Source: Acidobacteriota bacterium (GTDB taxonomy: Bacteria > Actinomycetota > Acidimicrobiia > Acidimicrobiales > Palsa-688). From it: a stretch of 64,000 nucleotides of DNA. The notes under the pieces were generated by a model. The model ran no database searches, was not told where the DNA came from, and worked only from the letters and a program-made list of their open reading frames with translations. Both the position numbers and the translations under genes were made by a program. Positions 1-7,641 of this stretch are shown here, piece after piece; the first letter of the stretch is position 1; every line of letters starts with the position of its first letter. The DNA lies in assembly GCA_028876385.1 (NCBI GenBank), contig JAGWSF010000062.1, positions 44,291 through 108,290 on the forward strand, written 5' to 3'.

Positions 1-1
1 G

Positions 2-826
2 ATGACCGTGGACGCGCTCTCGGGCGGAGGTCGGGTCATCATCGGGATCGGCGTCTCGGGACCGCAGATCGTCGAGGGCTGGTACGGCCAACCCTGGGGT
101 AAGCCCAACGCCCGGCTGCGCGACTACATCGAGATCACCCGCAAGGTGCTCGACCGACGGGCCCCCGTCACCCACGAGGGGTCGGAGATCTCGCTCCCCT
201 ACACCGGCCCCGGCGCCCTCGGGCAGGGCAAGGCCTTGAAGTCCATTCTCCACCCGGCAGCCCGCATACCGATCTGGTTGGCGTCGCTCGGTCCGCGCAA
301 CACCGAGCTGTGCGCCGAACTTTGTGACGGCTGGCTCCCGATGGGCATGGGCCCCGAGGGGGTTTCGCCCTTCGCCGACGTACTCGACCGGGGTCGCTCG
401 AGGCGTCCACCCGACGAAGCGGACCGGCCGTTCGAGGTGTTCGGTGGCTGCACCGTCCGTATCACCGACGACGTGCGCGGCGCGCTCGACGCCATGAAGC
501 CCTTGACGGCCATGTACGTCGGCGGGATGGGGAGCGAGAGCCATCACTACCACCGCGAGGCCATGGCCCGGCGGGGTTTTCCTGAGGAGGCGGCGCGCAT
601 CGGCGAGCTCTGGAGGGCCGGACGCAAGGACGAGGCGGTGGGGGCGGTACCCGACGAGTACCTGGAGCAGAGTGCCCTGCTCGGGTCGCCGCAGCGCATA
701 CGCCAACGGTGGGACTCGATGGTCCCGCCCGGCGTCACCGGAATGATCGTGGGCACCGATCAGATCGAGGCGCTCGACCTGATGGCCGATCTGGCCGGGA
801 CCCGCGACCAGGTCGGGGCCGAGTGA
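2..826 (+). CDS. LLM class (luciferase-like) oxidoreductase, 5' truncated
   Basis: C-terminal part of a luciferase-like TIM-barrel oxidoreductase, probably F420-dependent. The first visible residues (VDALSGGGRVIIGIGVSG) match the family segment after strand 4, where the usual wording is SGGR-x-x-GIG. About 90 N-terminal residues therefore lie outside the window, and the ATG at base 2 is internal rather than the start. Further family signs are a substrate-loop segment (GWYGQPWGKP), IPIWLASLGPRN for the next strand and a late ITDD/LLGSP region. Its stop overlaps the start of the next gene (TGATG), so the two are translationally coupled. Family members reduce or oxidise diverse substrates with F420H2 or FMNH2; the substrate here cannot be told. 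Confidence 0.85.
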   Translation: MTVDALSGGGRVIIGIGVSGPQIVEGWYGQPWGKPNARLRDYIEITRKVLDRRAPVTHEGSEISLPYTGPGALGQGKALKSILHPAARIPIWLASLGPRNTELCAELCDGWLPMGMGPEGVSPFADVLDRGRSRRPPDEADRPFEVFGGCTVRITDDVRGALDAMKPLTAMYVGGMGSESHHYHREAMARRGFPEEAARIGELWRAGRKDEAVGAVPDEYLEQSALLGSPQRIRQRWDSMVPPGVTGMIVGTDQIEALDLMADLAGTRDQVGAE

Positions 827-1626
827 TGAGCGAGGAACTGATCCTCGTCGACCGGCCGGCCGAGGGGGTGGCCCGCATCACCCTCAACCGCCCGGAGAAG
901 CGCAACGCCATCTCGACGCCGTTGAGGGTGGCCCTGCTCGAGCAGCTGCGGGCCCACGACGCCGACGACGAAGTGCGGGTCACCGTCCTGCGCGGTGCCG
1001 GCCCGTGCTTCTCGTCGGGATACGACCTGGGGGGCGGCCCGCTGATGGAAGGCTCACCGTTCTACTCGGCGCCGGGCCCGGGGGTGTGGGCCAGGCAGGC
1101 CAACGACACCTGGTTCAGCGTCTGGGACCTGGCCAAACCGGTCATCGCGCAGATACACGGCTACGCCATCGCCGGGGCCACCGAGATGGCGTCGGCCTGT
1201 GACCTGGTCTACGTCGCCGACGATGCCCGCATCAGCTACCCCATAGTGAGGGTGGCCTCGCCCCCCGACTGGCAGTACCACACCGTGCTGCTCGGGCTGC
1301 GGCGGGCCATGGAGCTGATGCTCACCGGAGACGCCATAGACGGGATCGAAGCCGCCCGGATCGGCTTCGCCAACCGCTCCTTCCCCGCCGACCGCCTCGA
1401 GGAGGAGGTGCTGCGCATCGCCGAGCGGGTGGCCGGGGTACCGAGCGACCTGACCCAGTTGAACAAGCGCTCGGTGCACCGGGCCTTCGACGTCTGGGGG
1501 GCGCGGGCCGCCATTCGGGCCGGCACCGAGTTGCAGGCCCTGGCCTCGCACACCGCGTCGGCGGCCCGTTTCGCCGAGAACGCCCTCGAAGCAGCCAAGC
1601 AGGCCCAGCGACCCCGACCCGAATGA
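826..1626 (+). CDS. Enoyl-CoA hydratase/isomerase family protein (crotonase fold)
   Basis: A 266-residue crotonase. Visible hallmarks are NRPEKRNAIS near residue 21, the oxyanion segment CFSSGYDL near 61-68, and GYAIAGATEMASACD near 112-126. The Glu at about 120 aligns with the first catalytic Glu of enoyl-CoA hydratase. The second (Glu164 of rat hydratase, in the segment QPEILLG) appears replaced by Ile (SYPIVRV), so simple hydration is not assured and an isomerase or lyase role is possible. The ATG overlaps the stop of the preceding oxidoreductase (TGATG). Its own stop TGA is also the first overlap in the repeat that leads to the next gene. Confidence 0.9.
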   Translation: MSEELILVDRPAEGVARITLNRPEKRNAISTPLRVALLEQLRAHDADDEVRVTVLRGAGPCFSSGYDLGGGPLMEGSPFYSAPGPGVWARQANDTWFSVWDLAKPVIAQIHGYAIAGATEMASACDLVYVADDARISYPIVRVASPPDWQYHTVLLGLRRAMELMLTGDAIDGIEAARIGFANRSFPADRLEEEVLRIAERVAGVPSDLTQLNKRSVHRAFDVWGARAAIRAGTELQALASHTASAARFAENALEAAKQAQRPRPE

Positions 1627-1683
1627 TGCCGGCCCGAGTTATGCCGGCCAACGGATGCCGGCCCGAGTGATGCCGGCCCGATG
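1625..1683 (+). repeat. 15-bp tandem repeat carrying a chain of overlapping mini-ORFs
   Basis: Four tandem copies of GATGCCGGCCCGAGT, the second diverged and the fourth cut to 12 bases, fill the gap between the crotonase stop and the hotdog gene. The crotonase TGA (1624-1626) overlaps an ATG at 1626 that opens a 14-codon frame ending at 1668-1670. That TGA overlaps the ATG at 1670 of a 4-codon frame (MPAR) whose TGA (1682-1684) overlaps the real ATG at 1681. No Shine-Dalgarno is seen before 1681. The arrangement fits stop-start reinitiation across the repeat, which is inference. Confidence 0.75.
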
Positions 1684-2607
1684 ACCCCCGCCGAGACCAC
1701 TGCCCCGTCCGGGTCGGTGCGCCTCCCTTTCTGCGACCTCAATCACCTGGAGGTGCTGGAGGTGGGTGGCGGACGGGCCCGCTGCGCCACGACCGCGGGC
1801 CCCTGGCTGGCCGGGAGCGACGAGTTCGGGATCCCCTCGGCGGCGGCGGCCCTCGCCGACATGGTGCTGATGTACGCGTGCTCCACCCGGTCGACTCCGG
1901 GGATGATGCCCGTCACCGCCACCTTGCGCGTCGACCTGTGGACCGATCCACCGCCGGTCGGTTCCAGGCTGGTGGGCGAAGCCGAGGTGCAGGGTGCCGA
2001 CGGCGACCTCCTGCTGGTCAGCGGGCGCATCGGGGTCGGCGGGCGCACCGTGGCCACGGCGACCATCCGGTCGATGCTGGTGCCCCTCGTCATCGGTCCG
2101 GGCCCATCACTTCCCGGGGCGACCCCCGTCTCACCGGTGGCGGCTGAGACGCCCCATCCGAGCGCGACTCCGACGGCCCGTTCGAGCGCGGCCGTGCCTG
2201 AGGCTCCGACGCCGGCGGTTGATGCGGTGCTGGCGCTGCCCGCCGCCGTCCTGGCCGGGATGGAGCTGGTCGCGTTGGGAGACGAGCGGATCGATCTGAC
2301 GGCCCGTCCCGGTGCCGACCTGGAGAGGACCGGCGGGGTCCTGCACGGAGGTGCGGTTCCCCTCCTGTCCGGCCTCGCCTCGAGCGCTCTGCTGGCCGCC
2401 ACGATCAGGACGCAGCAGCGGCCCCGACGCCTCGATCTGACCGCCGACTACATCCGCCCCACTCCGATGGGTACCTCCCTGTCGGTCACCTCGACCATCG
2501 TGCAAAGGACTCGCCGCCTGATCAAGATCCACTCCGAGATACTCGATGCCGGGGGCCGGATCACGGCCCGCGTCTACGAGACGGCGGCCTTGGATTCGAC
2601 CGCCTGA
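1681..2607 (+). CDS. Double-hotdog thioesterase-like protein (PaaI/TesB-like)
   Basis: A 308-residue protein with two hotdog-like halves. The N-half (about 1-140) has FCDLNHLEVLEVGGGRARC and a strand-rich end around VATATIRSML. An Ala/Pro/Thr-rich linker follows (about 145-185). The C-half has GGVLHGGAVPLLSGLASS, close to the PaaI-type motif HGG-x-x-x-x-L-x-D but without the Asp, and then LTADYIRPTPMG, which is a typical end strand of acyl-CoA thioesterases. The likely role is hydrolysing or binding an acyl-CoA. The start is the ATG at 1681; it has no visible ribosome site and is reached through the overlapping mini-ORF repeat. The missing Asp leaves open a non-hydrolytic role. Confidence 0.75.
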   Translation: MTPAETTAPSGSVRLPFCDLNHLEVLEVGGGRARCATTAGPWLAGSDEFGIPSAAAALADMVLMYACSTRSTPGMMPVTATLRVDLWTDPPPVGSRLVGEAEVQGADGDLLLVSGRIGVGGRTVATATIRSMLVPLVIGPGPSLPGATPVSPVAAETPHPSATPTARSSAAVPEAPTPAVDAVLALPAAVLAGMELVALGDERIDLTARPGADLERTGGVLHGGAVPLLSGLASSALLAATIRTQQRPRRLDLTADYIRPTPMGTSLSVTSTIVQRTRRLIKIHSEILDAGGRITARVYETAALDSTA

Positions 2608-2613
2608 CCCAGT

Positions 2614-2645
2614 CGACCCGGCCGCGGCCGTGAGCCGTCGGGTCG
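2614..2645. terminator. Possible GC-rich hairpin terminator
   Basis: Just after the hotdog gene stop, CGACCCG (2614-2620) and CGGGTCG (2639-2645) form a 7-bp perfect inverted repeat, with more GC-rich self-complementary sequence in the loop. There is no T-run, which is common for high-GC actinobacterial hairpins. Position after a stop codon is the main support. Confidence 0.4.
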
Positions 2646-2697
2646 GGGGCGCAACGGCAGCTCACCGGCCGTCTGGGGCTCACCAGGACGGCGGTCG

Positions 2698-2725
2698 TTG
2701 CCATTCTAGTTAAAATAGATATGAT
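2698..2725 (+). promoter_or_regulatory. Candidate sigma-70 type promoter
   Basis: TTGCCA (2698-2703) and TATGAT (2720-2725) are separated by 16 bp in an AT-rich patch within otherwise GC-rich DNA, about 120 bp before the NTF2-like gene. The spacer and -10 include AGTTAAAATAGAT, which resembles AT-rich patches in other intergenic regions of the window. A second AT-rich patch lies near 2795-2812. Predicted by eye. Confidence 0.5.
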
Positions 2726-2845
2726 TGAGGAGCGACACGAAGGGGCGCCCTGAAAGCCTGGTTGACACGGCCCGGCCGAGACCGTAGGTTGCCAATGATA
2801 ACTAGTTTAGGCCACGGTCCGGTCAGGCCACATCAAGGGGGACCC

Positions 2846-3478
2846 ATGGGTGATTCCAGCATCGAGGCGCTCGAAGCCAAGATCGAGGCGCTCGAGAAGC
2901 GCGTCCGCGAGCTGGAGGACGTGCGGGAGATCAATGAGGTCTTCCGCAAGTGGCACTACGAGTGCACGGGTGGTTTCAACGGCATCCAGGCCGGCCGGAT
3001 GGAGGCCCTGGATGTCCTGACCGAGGACGCGACCATCGAGATCCAGGCGCTGCACGAGCCCGGCAAGGGCCCCAAGGGGCGGGAGGAGTACACCAAGTAC
3101 TGGGACTTCTACTTCGGCGACGCCGGACCCCTCCCCTACGTGTTCCAGACCAGCTTCGACCAGAAGATCCGTGTCGAGGGCGACACCGCGGTCCAGGACT
3201 CCAACCAGCTGGGTATCTTCCAGCCCCGTAACTCCCCGCCCCGCCTCAGCCTCTCACGACGCACGAACTGGCTGGTGCGGACACCGGACGGGTGGAAGAT
3301 CCAGAAGACCTACGGGGACAGCGCCTTCGCCACCACCTTGGCCGACCTACTCGGTCCGCTGAACCCGCTGCCCGAACCCGAGCACCGCCTGCAGTGGACC
3401 CACCCCGAGGTGGCCGAACCGGTCGATCCGATGGGGCCCATCTCCGGTGCCGAAGGGTCCTCACAGATCGAGAGCTGA
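2846..3478 (+). CDS. NTF2-like (SnoaL-type) protein with N-terminal coiled coil
   Basis: A 210-residue protein. The first 25 residues (SIEALEAKIEALEKRVRELED) have heptad-like Leu/Ile spacing, a likely short coiled coil for oligomerisation. An alpha+beta cone-fold domain follows, with REINEVFRKWHYE for helix 1, LTEDATIEIQA after it, and a late strand reading RTNWLVRTPDGWKIQKTYGD, typical of SnoaL/NTF2-like ketosteroid-isomerase-type proteins. The ATG at 2846 is chosen because GGGGG lies just upstream; an in-frame ATG at 2762 has no ribosome site and adds non-conserved residues. Members can be isomerases, dehydratases or have no known function. No partner is adjacent in the same operon. Confidence 0.75.
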   Translation: MGDSSIEALEAKIEALEKRVRELEDVREINEVFRKWHYECTGGFNGIQAGRMEALDVLTEDATIEIQALHEPGKGPKGREEYTKYWDFYFGDAGPLPYVFQTSFDQKIRVEGDTAVQDSNQLGIFQPRNSPPRLSLSRRTNWLVRTPDGWKIQKTYGDSAFATTLADLLGPLNPLPEPEHRLQWTHPEVAEPVDPMGPISGAEGSSQIES

Positions 3479-3596
3479 CATCGGGCCCTCCCGCCACCGA
3501 GAGGGACCGGCGACATCCATGAACTATCCAGCTGGGTCGCTAACTGCCGGCGGGTCCCTCGGGCTGAGGTGACGACGCCCACCCGTAACCTGCCTC

Positions 3597-3624
3597 TTGC
3601 GATCTATACAGATTCCTGTACAGT
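3597..3624 (+). promoter_or_regulatory. Promoter with YefM-type operator for the toxin-antitoxin pair
   Basis: TTGCGA (3597-3602) and TACAGT (3619-3624) make a -35/-10 pair with a 16-bp spacer right before the antitoxin ATG. Inside it lie CTATACAG (3604-3611) and CTGTACAG (3616-3623). The cores TATACA and TGTACA are 12 bp apart, start to start. As I recall it, the E. coli YefM-YoeB operator has TGTACA-core palindromes with 12-bp centre spacing, so autorepression by the antitoxin complex is the likely use. Confidence 0.65.
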
Positions 3625-3631
3625 TGGGGAC

Positions 3632-3961
3632 ATGGGTTTGCTGGAGAACCATCCCCGCGTGCTGTCGGTGACGGAGGCCTCGACGCGAGGTGTCGCCGGT
3701 CTGCTCAAAGATAGCGAGCGCGGCACTGACACCGTCGTGGAACGCCACGGAAAGCCCGTTGCGGCCGTGGTCAGTATCCGCCACTTCGAGGACTTCCGTG
3801 AGTTCGAGCGAGACCTACGATCCGCTGCGCTCGTCCTCAGCCGGGCAGCCACCGACACCGGACGGCGCGCCGACTTGGACAGCGTCATCTCGAGCCTCGG
3901 CTTCAGCCGGGAGGAACTGGTTGCGGAACTTCGTGAGGACCAGGCCGCCGGGCGAGAGTGA
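3632..3961 (+). CDS. Type II antitoxin, Phd/YefM family
   Basis: A 109-residue antitoxin. The N-terminal part is a Phd/YefM fold: VLSVTEASTRGVAGLLKD pairs with the family pattern of a strand plus helix that binds DNA, then TVVERHGKPVAAVVSIRHFEDF, the conserved beta hairpin (R-x-G-K-P-V-A-x-V-x-S). The acidic C-terminal tail (about residue 65 onward) would wrap the toxin. The ATG at 3632 is chosen over one at 3569 because the operator and promoter lie between them. The stop overlaps the toxin start by 4 bases (GTGA), the usual coupling. It would repress its own promoter together with the toxin. Confidence 0.9.
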   Translation: MGLLENHPRVLSVTEASTRGVAGLLKDSERGTDTVVERHGKPVAAVVSIRHFEDFREFERDLRSAALVLSRAATDTGRRADLDSVISSLGFSREELVAELREDQAAGRE

Positions 3962-4512
3962 CCGACTCGAAACCGGCAGCCTACGTACGCCTCACGGACG
4001 CGGCGCTCGACGATCTCCACCGGCTCGCCGCCAGCGTCCCTCAGGCGTTGCGCTGGGCGCTGAAGAAGATGCTGCTCCTCGAGGAAAGCCCAGACGCCGG
4101 CGAGCCTCTCCTCGGCAACCTCATCGGTTGGCGGAAGCTCACCGTCGGCGACCGCGACTGGCGCATCGTATGGCGCCACACCACCGACGAGACGGCCACT
4201 CCCGTCATCGAGATCGCCGAAGTCTGGGCTGTCGGTGCCCGCTCGGATAAAGAGGTGTACGTCGAAATGGCCGCCCGGGTTACCTCCATGCCGGCCACGC
4301 CACACGCCGTAGATCTGGCCGAGGTCATAGAGCGGTTCGGGAAGCTCCGAGCCGGCATCACTCCCGCCACACCACCTACCGGCGAGAAGCTGCCTGACTG
4401 GCTAGTGAACCAACTCGTCCACACCGCTGGGTTGCAGCAAGCGGTCGTCGACGCCATGACTCTTCAGCAGGCTGTCGACGCCTGGACCGACTGGACGACC
4501 AAACCCCACTGA
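3958..4512 (+). CDS. Type II toxin, RelE/ParE superfamily, with C-terminal extension
   Basis: A 184-residue toxin with a GTG start overlapping the antitoxin stop. The first 90 or so residues carry the RelE/ParE core: YVRLTDAALDDLHRLA, a helix-helix region, LIGWRKLTVGDRDWRIVWRH (the strand pair with the Arg typical of RelE mRNA interferases) and IEIAEVWAVGARSDKEVY. RelE toxins are normally about 85-100 residues. The remaining 85 residues (from about 100, including LAEVIERFGKLRAG and LPDWLVNQLVHTAGLQQAVV) are not part of the core and look helical. This extension is unusual. The probable activity is ribosome-dependent mRNA cleavage; a gyrase-poisoning ParE role is the alternative. Confidence 0.85.
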   Translation: MTDSKPAAYVRLTDAALDDLHRLAASVPQALRWALKKMLLLEESPDAGEPLLGNLIGWRKLTVGDRDWRIVWRHTTDETATPVIEIAEVWAVGARSDKEVYVEMAARVTSMPATPHAVDLAEVIERFGKLRAGITPATPPTGEKLPDWLVNQLVHTAGLQQAVVDAMTLQQAVDAWTDWTTKPH

Positions 4513-4553
4513 GAGTCGCATGCCGGCAGCATGCCCGACGCTGCGCCCCTCCC

Positions 4554-5846
4554 CTACTTCGGCGCGGCGGCCGCCCGGCCCCGGCTGGTGATCTCCCGCC
4601 ACAGGTCGAGATCCCGGTCGGTGGCCGCCCGCCCGACCCGGGTCACGACATCCACGTCAGGAGACTCGGCCCGCAGCGCAGCGGCGGTGCAGCTCTCCCT
4701 GGGGCGGTGGGCGAAGGGGTCGAACTGGTAGTGGCGCATGGCGTTCTCGTGGCTGATCTTGGCCACGGCTTCCTCCGGGACGCCGTCGAGCAGGGTGGCC
4801 AGCGCCTCCGGGGCGCCGGGCCAGGTCCCGTCGGAGTGGGGGAAGTCGGACTCCCAGCACAGATTGTCCACATTGAGATCGTCGAGCAGCTTGATCGATA
4901 TCGGGTCGTTGATCATGCAGCAGAGGATGTGCTTGTTGAAGATGTCGGTGGGCCCGGTGTAGGAACCGAAGTCGTGCTGTATCCACCCCGAGTGCCGATC
5001 GTTGACGTGCTCGGCCCGCCAGAGGAAGTACGGGATCCACCCCACGTCCCCCTCGGTGATGGAGAACTTGAGGTTGGGGAAGCGGTCCCAAAAGGGCGCC
5101 CAGACGAGGTCCACCAGCGTGTAGATGGACATGGCCGACGACGTCGTCATCTGCACCCCGGCCGGGGCGTCGGCGGGGGCGGGTACGCTCCTGGACGACG
5201 AGCCCAGATGGCAGCAAAGCACCGTCTCCTCGTCAGAAGCGGCGGAGAAGACCGGGTACCAGTAGTCCGAGAAGATCGAAGGCATCGAGAGAGCCTCAGG
5301 GTTCTCGCTGAACGTTACGGCGTGGCAGCCCTTGGCCGAGAGCCGTTTGATCTCCTTCACCGTTTCCTCGACATCGAACAGCGGCAGGATCCCGCAGGGG
5401 ATGAAGCGTCCCGGGTGGGCGCCGCACCATTCGTCGATATGCCAGTCGTTGTACGCCTTGATCATGATGAGGTTGAGGTCCCGGTCCGGGCCCTGGTTGA
5501 GCACCTGCCCGGAGAAGCCCGTGAAGTTCGGGAAGTTGAGACCGGCCAACTGGCCCCCGGCGTTCATGTCGCGGACCCGTTCGTGGACGTCGTAGCAGCC
5601 CGGTCTCATCTCGTCGTAGCGGGCGGCGTCGACGTTGTAGAACTCCCGTGGTTTGCCGGCGACGGCGTTCAATCCCAGGTTGCGGCCCTTGACCCCCCCG
5701 TACCACCACTGCTGGCCGCCGTCGGCGTCGGTGACCACGCGGGGCGCCTCGGCGCGGTAGCGCTCCGGGACGTGGCCGTCGAACATGTCGGCCGGCTCGC
5801 AGATGTGGTCGTCGACACTGATGAGGATCATGTCGTCGGGTTTCAT
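4554..5846 (-). CDS. Amidohydrolase-family metal-dependent hydrolase (ACMSD-like TIM barrel)
   Basis: A 430-residue amidohydrolase-2 (PF04909-type) protein. ILISVDDHICEPADMF at the N-terminus carries the first metal-site strand, with DDH where classical members have H-x-H. A His strand follows (VLCCHLGSSS) and then ESDFPHSDGTWP near residue 350, with the conserved Asp and His. Relatives include decarboxylases and hydrolases acting on cyclic or aromatic acids; the exact reaction cannot be read from sequence. It is paralogous to the next gene: both contain MRPGCYDV, a following R-x-x-DM, NFP, NDW and S-D/G-TWP. Both lie on the minus strand and may form an operon. The C-terminal tail of about 40 residues is Arg/Ala rich. 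AT-rich sequence near 5900-5912 may hold its promoter. Confidence 0.85.
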   Translation of the reverse strand: MKPDDMILISVDDHICEPADMFDGHVPERYRAEAPRVVTDADGGQQWWYGGVKGRNLGLNAVAGKPREFYNVDAARYDEMRPGCYDVHERVRDMNAGGQLAGLNFPNFTGFSGQVLNQGPDRDLNLIMIKAYNDWHIDEWCGAHPGRFIPCGILPLFDVEETVKEIKRLSAKGCHAVTFSENPEALSMPSIFSDYWYPVFSAASDEETVLCCHLGSSSRSVPAPADAPAGVQMTTSSAMSIYTLVDLVWAPFWDRFPNLKFSITEGDVGWIPYFLWRAEHVNDRHSGWIQHDFGSYTGPTDIFNKHILCCMINDPISIKLLDDLNVDNLCWESDFPHSDGTWPGAPEALATLLDGVPEEAVAKISHENAMRHYQFDPFAHRPRESCTAAALRAESPDVDVVTRVGRAATDRDLDLWREITSRGRAAAAPK

Positions 5847-5971
5847 TGGCGTTCCCCCCTGGGCTTCTGGTCCCGACCGGACCGCCCTGAATTGGTCATC
5901 ATTCTAAATACCCACGGCCATCCGGGCGGCTCGCCTCGCCGGACCGGCGCCGGGTGGGTCTTGGGGCTGGG

Positions 5972-7183
5972 TCAGTCGCCCTCGGGCAGAACCCGTTGGG
6001 GCAGCGGGTGGCGGAACAGACGGGCGGCGTTCTCGCTGCAAAGGGCCCTCAGCTCCTTGGCTGGCAGGTGACCCCAGGCCCGGCGCAGGACCTCCTGGGT
6101 GTCTGGCCAGGTACTGTCGCCGTGGGGGTAGTCCACCTCCACCATTATGCGGTCGACGCCGATGGCGTAGCGGGTGTCGATCGTGGAGGGGTCGTCGATG
6201 GTGCAGAACCAGAAGTTGCGTCGCATGACGTCGGCCGGGCGCATGTCCCAGCCGAGGCCGTAGCCGGAGCGGTCGACGATGTTCTCCAGGCGGTCGAGCA
6301 GCATGGCCACCCAGCCGATGCCACCTTCGCTCATGGCGATCTTCAGGTCCGGGTGGCGCAGCGGATGTCCCGACCACACCCACTCGGCGCAGGCCGACAG
6401 CGACAGCTGCCCGAAGAGGGTGGCCCCCAGCTGCAGGCGGGGCGCGCCGTCGGGGTAGCTGTAGAGGCCCGAGCTACCCACGTGGAGGCACGCCACCGTA
6501 TCCGTCTCGGCGCAGGCCTCGATGATGGGGTCCCAGTGGTCGCGATCCCACAGGGAGGGCAGGCCGATGGCGTGGGGCCGCTCGGGGAGCGACACCGCCT
6601 TGAAGCCCCGCGCCGCGTTGCGCCGGATCTCCTCGGCGGCCACCTGGGGGTCGGCGAGGTAGGCGATCCCGAGCGGGATGATCCGCTCGGGATGCGGCTC
6701 GTACCACTCTTCGTGGAACCAGTCGTTCCAGGCCCGCACGCACGCCTGGCCCAGCTCTCTCTCCTTGGCCGCGAAGAAGACCCGACCGCAGAACCCGGTG
6801 ATCATCGACGGGAAGTTGACCGAGGCCCACATGCCGCACACGTCCATGTCGGCGATGCGAGCATCCACGTCGTAGCAACCGGGCCTCATCTGCTCGAAGC
6901 GGAACGGCTCGTAGGCCACGGTCTCGGGCCGGCGGCCGGCGACGGCGTTCATCCCCACCTGGGTGAACAGATCGCCCTCGAACTCCCACACCTGGTGGCC
7001 CTCAGGTGTCTCCACGATCCTCGGAGCCCGGTCCTGCAGGCCGGTGGGCAACCGACCCTCGAAGGTGTGGGCCGGCTCCACCAGGTGGTCGTCGACCGAG
7101 ATCACCGTGTAGAAGACCTCACGGGGCTCCGGCTCGGGCAGGAACAGCTCCGGATCGAGTTGCGCTCCAGCAGTCACATCCAT
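5972..7183 (-). CDS. Amidohydrolase-family metal-dependent hydrolase, paralogue of the neighbour
   Basis: A 403-residue amidohydrolase-2 family protein, starting MDVTAGAQLDPELF. The start at 7183 is chosen because AAGAAAGG lies a few bases upstream; the longer frame (to 7414) overlaps the DUF35 gene and is non-conserved. Hallmarks are VISVDDHLVEPAHTF (metal-site strand), MRPGCYDVDARIADM, ACLHVGSSG (metal His), AMSEGGIGW and VEVDYPHGDSTWPDT (Asp/His near the end). It shares these blocks with the gene at 4554-5846, so the pair arose by duplication and may act on successive or related intermediates, or form a hetero-oligomer (inference). Confidence 0.87.
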   Translation of the reverse strand: MDVTAGAQLDPELFLPEPEPREVFYTVISVDDHLVEPAHTFEGRLPTGLQDRAPRIVETPEGHQVWEFEGDLFTQVGMNAVAGRRPETVAYEPFRFEQMRPGCYDVDARIADMDVCGMWASVNFPSMITGFCGRVFFAAKERELGQACVRAWNDWFHEEWYEPHPERIIPLGIAYLADPQVAAEEIRRNAARGFKAVSLPERPHAIGLPSLWDRDHWDPIIEACAETDTVACLHVGSSGLYSYPDGAPRLQLGATLFGQLSLSACAEWVWSGHPLRHPDLKIAMSEGGIGWVAMLLDRLENIVDRSGYGLGWDMRPADVMRRNFWFCTIDDPSTIDTRYAIGVDRIMVEVDYPHGDSTWPDTQEVLRRAWGHLPAKELRALCSENAARLFRHPLPQRVLPEGD

Positions 7184-7221
7184 CCCAACCTTTCTTGGAC
7201 CATGCCAGCCCCCATCCGACC

Positions 7222-7641
7222 CTACGCCCGCGGCGAAGCGTAAGGCAGCCAGATGTCCCCACCCGCGGGATGGAACGTCACCTCGAGAGGCATGTCCTCG
7301 CGGATGTCCTCGGCGGTGCAGCCCACCAGGGCGGTCACCAGCCACCACCCCTCCTCCACGGCCATGACCGCCGGGGCGTAGGGCGTTACGAACGAAGGAT
7401 GCTGCGGCCGCCACACCACCGTCCAGGTGTGCAGTCGGCCCCGGCCGCTCGACTCCAGCCAGGTCAGGTCACCTCCCTGGCAGCGCCAGCAGCGCCTCAG
7501 CGGCCGAGGCGGGATGTGGCCGCAGTTGGCGCACTTCTGGTAGGTCAACCGGCCCTCGCGGGCGGCGTCCCAGTAGGGCCTCGACACCGGCGAGGGACTG
7601 GGCAGCGGGATACCCGCCGGTTGGGGTGCGAGAACGCTCAC
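7222..7641 (-). CDS. DUF35 Zn-ribbon/OB-fold protein, partner of thiolase-like protein
   Basis: A 139-residue protein with a rubredoxin-like zinc ribbon (Cys at about 37, 40, 51 and 54: CANC and CWRC) and an OB-fold acyl-CoA-binding region (GRLHTWTVVWRPQHPSF, APAVMAVEE, MPLEVTF). DUF35 proteins form complexes with thiolase-like partners, as in benzylsuccinate-pathway BbsAB and the C-terminal domain of mycobacterial ChsH2 with Ltp2. The GTG start overlaps the stop of the thiolase-like gene by 4 bases (GTGA), and AAGGAG precedes it. The partner is therefore almost certainly the upstream gene at 7638-8798. Confidence 0.9.
   Translation of the reverse strand: MSVLAPQPAGIPLPSPSPVSRPYWDAAREGRLTYQKCANCGHIPPRPLRRCWRCQGGDLTWLESSGRGRLHTWTVVWRPQHPSFVTPYAPAVMAVEEGWWLVTALVGCTAEDIREDMPLEVTFHPAGGDIWLPYASPRA

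Noticed and set aside
4707..6071. 454-codon open frame on the plus strand across two minus-strand hydrolase genes
   Set aside because: No recognisable domain, biased composition and complete overlap with conserved genes; high-GC antisense shadow.
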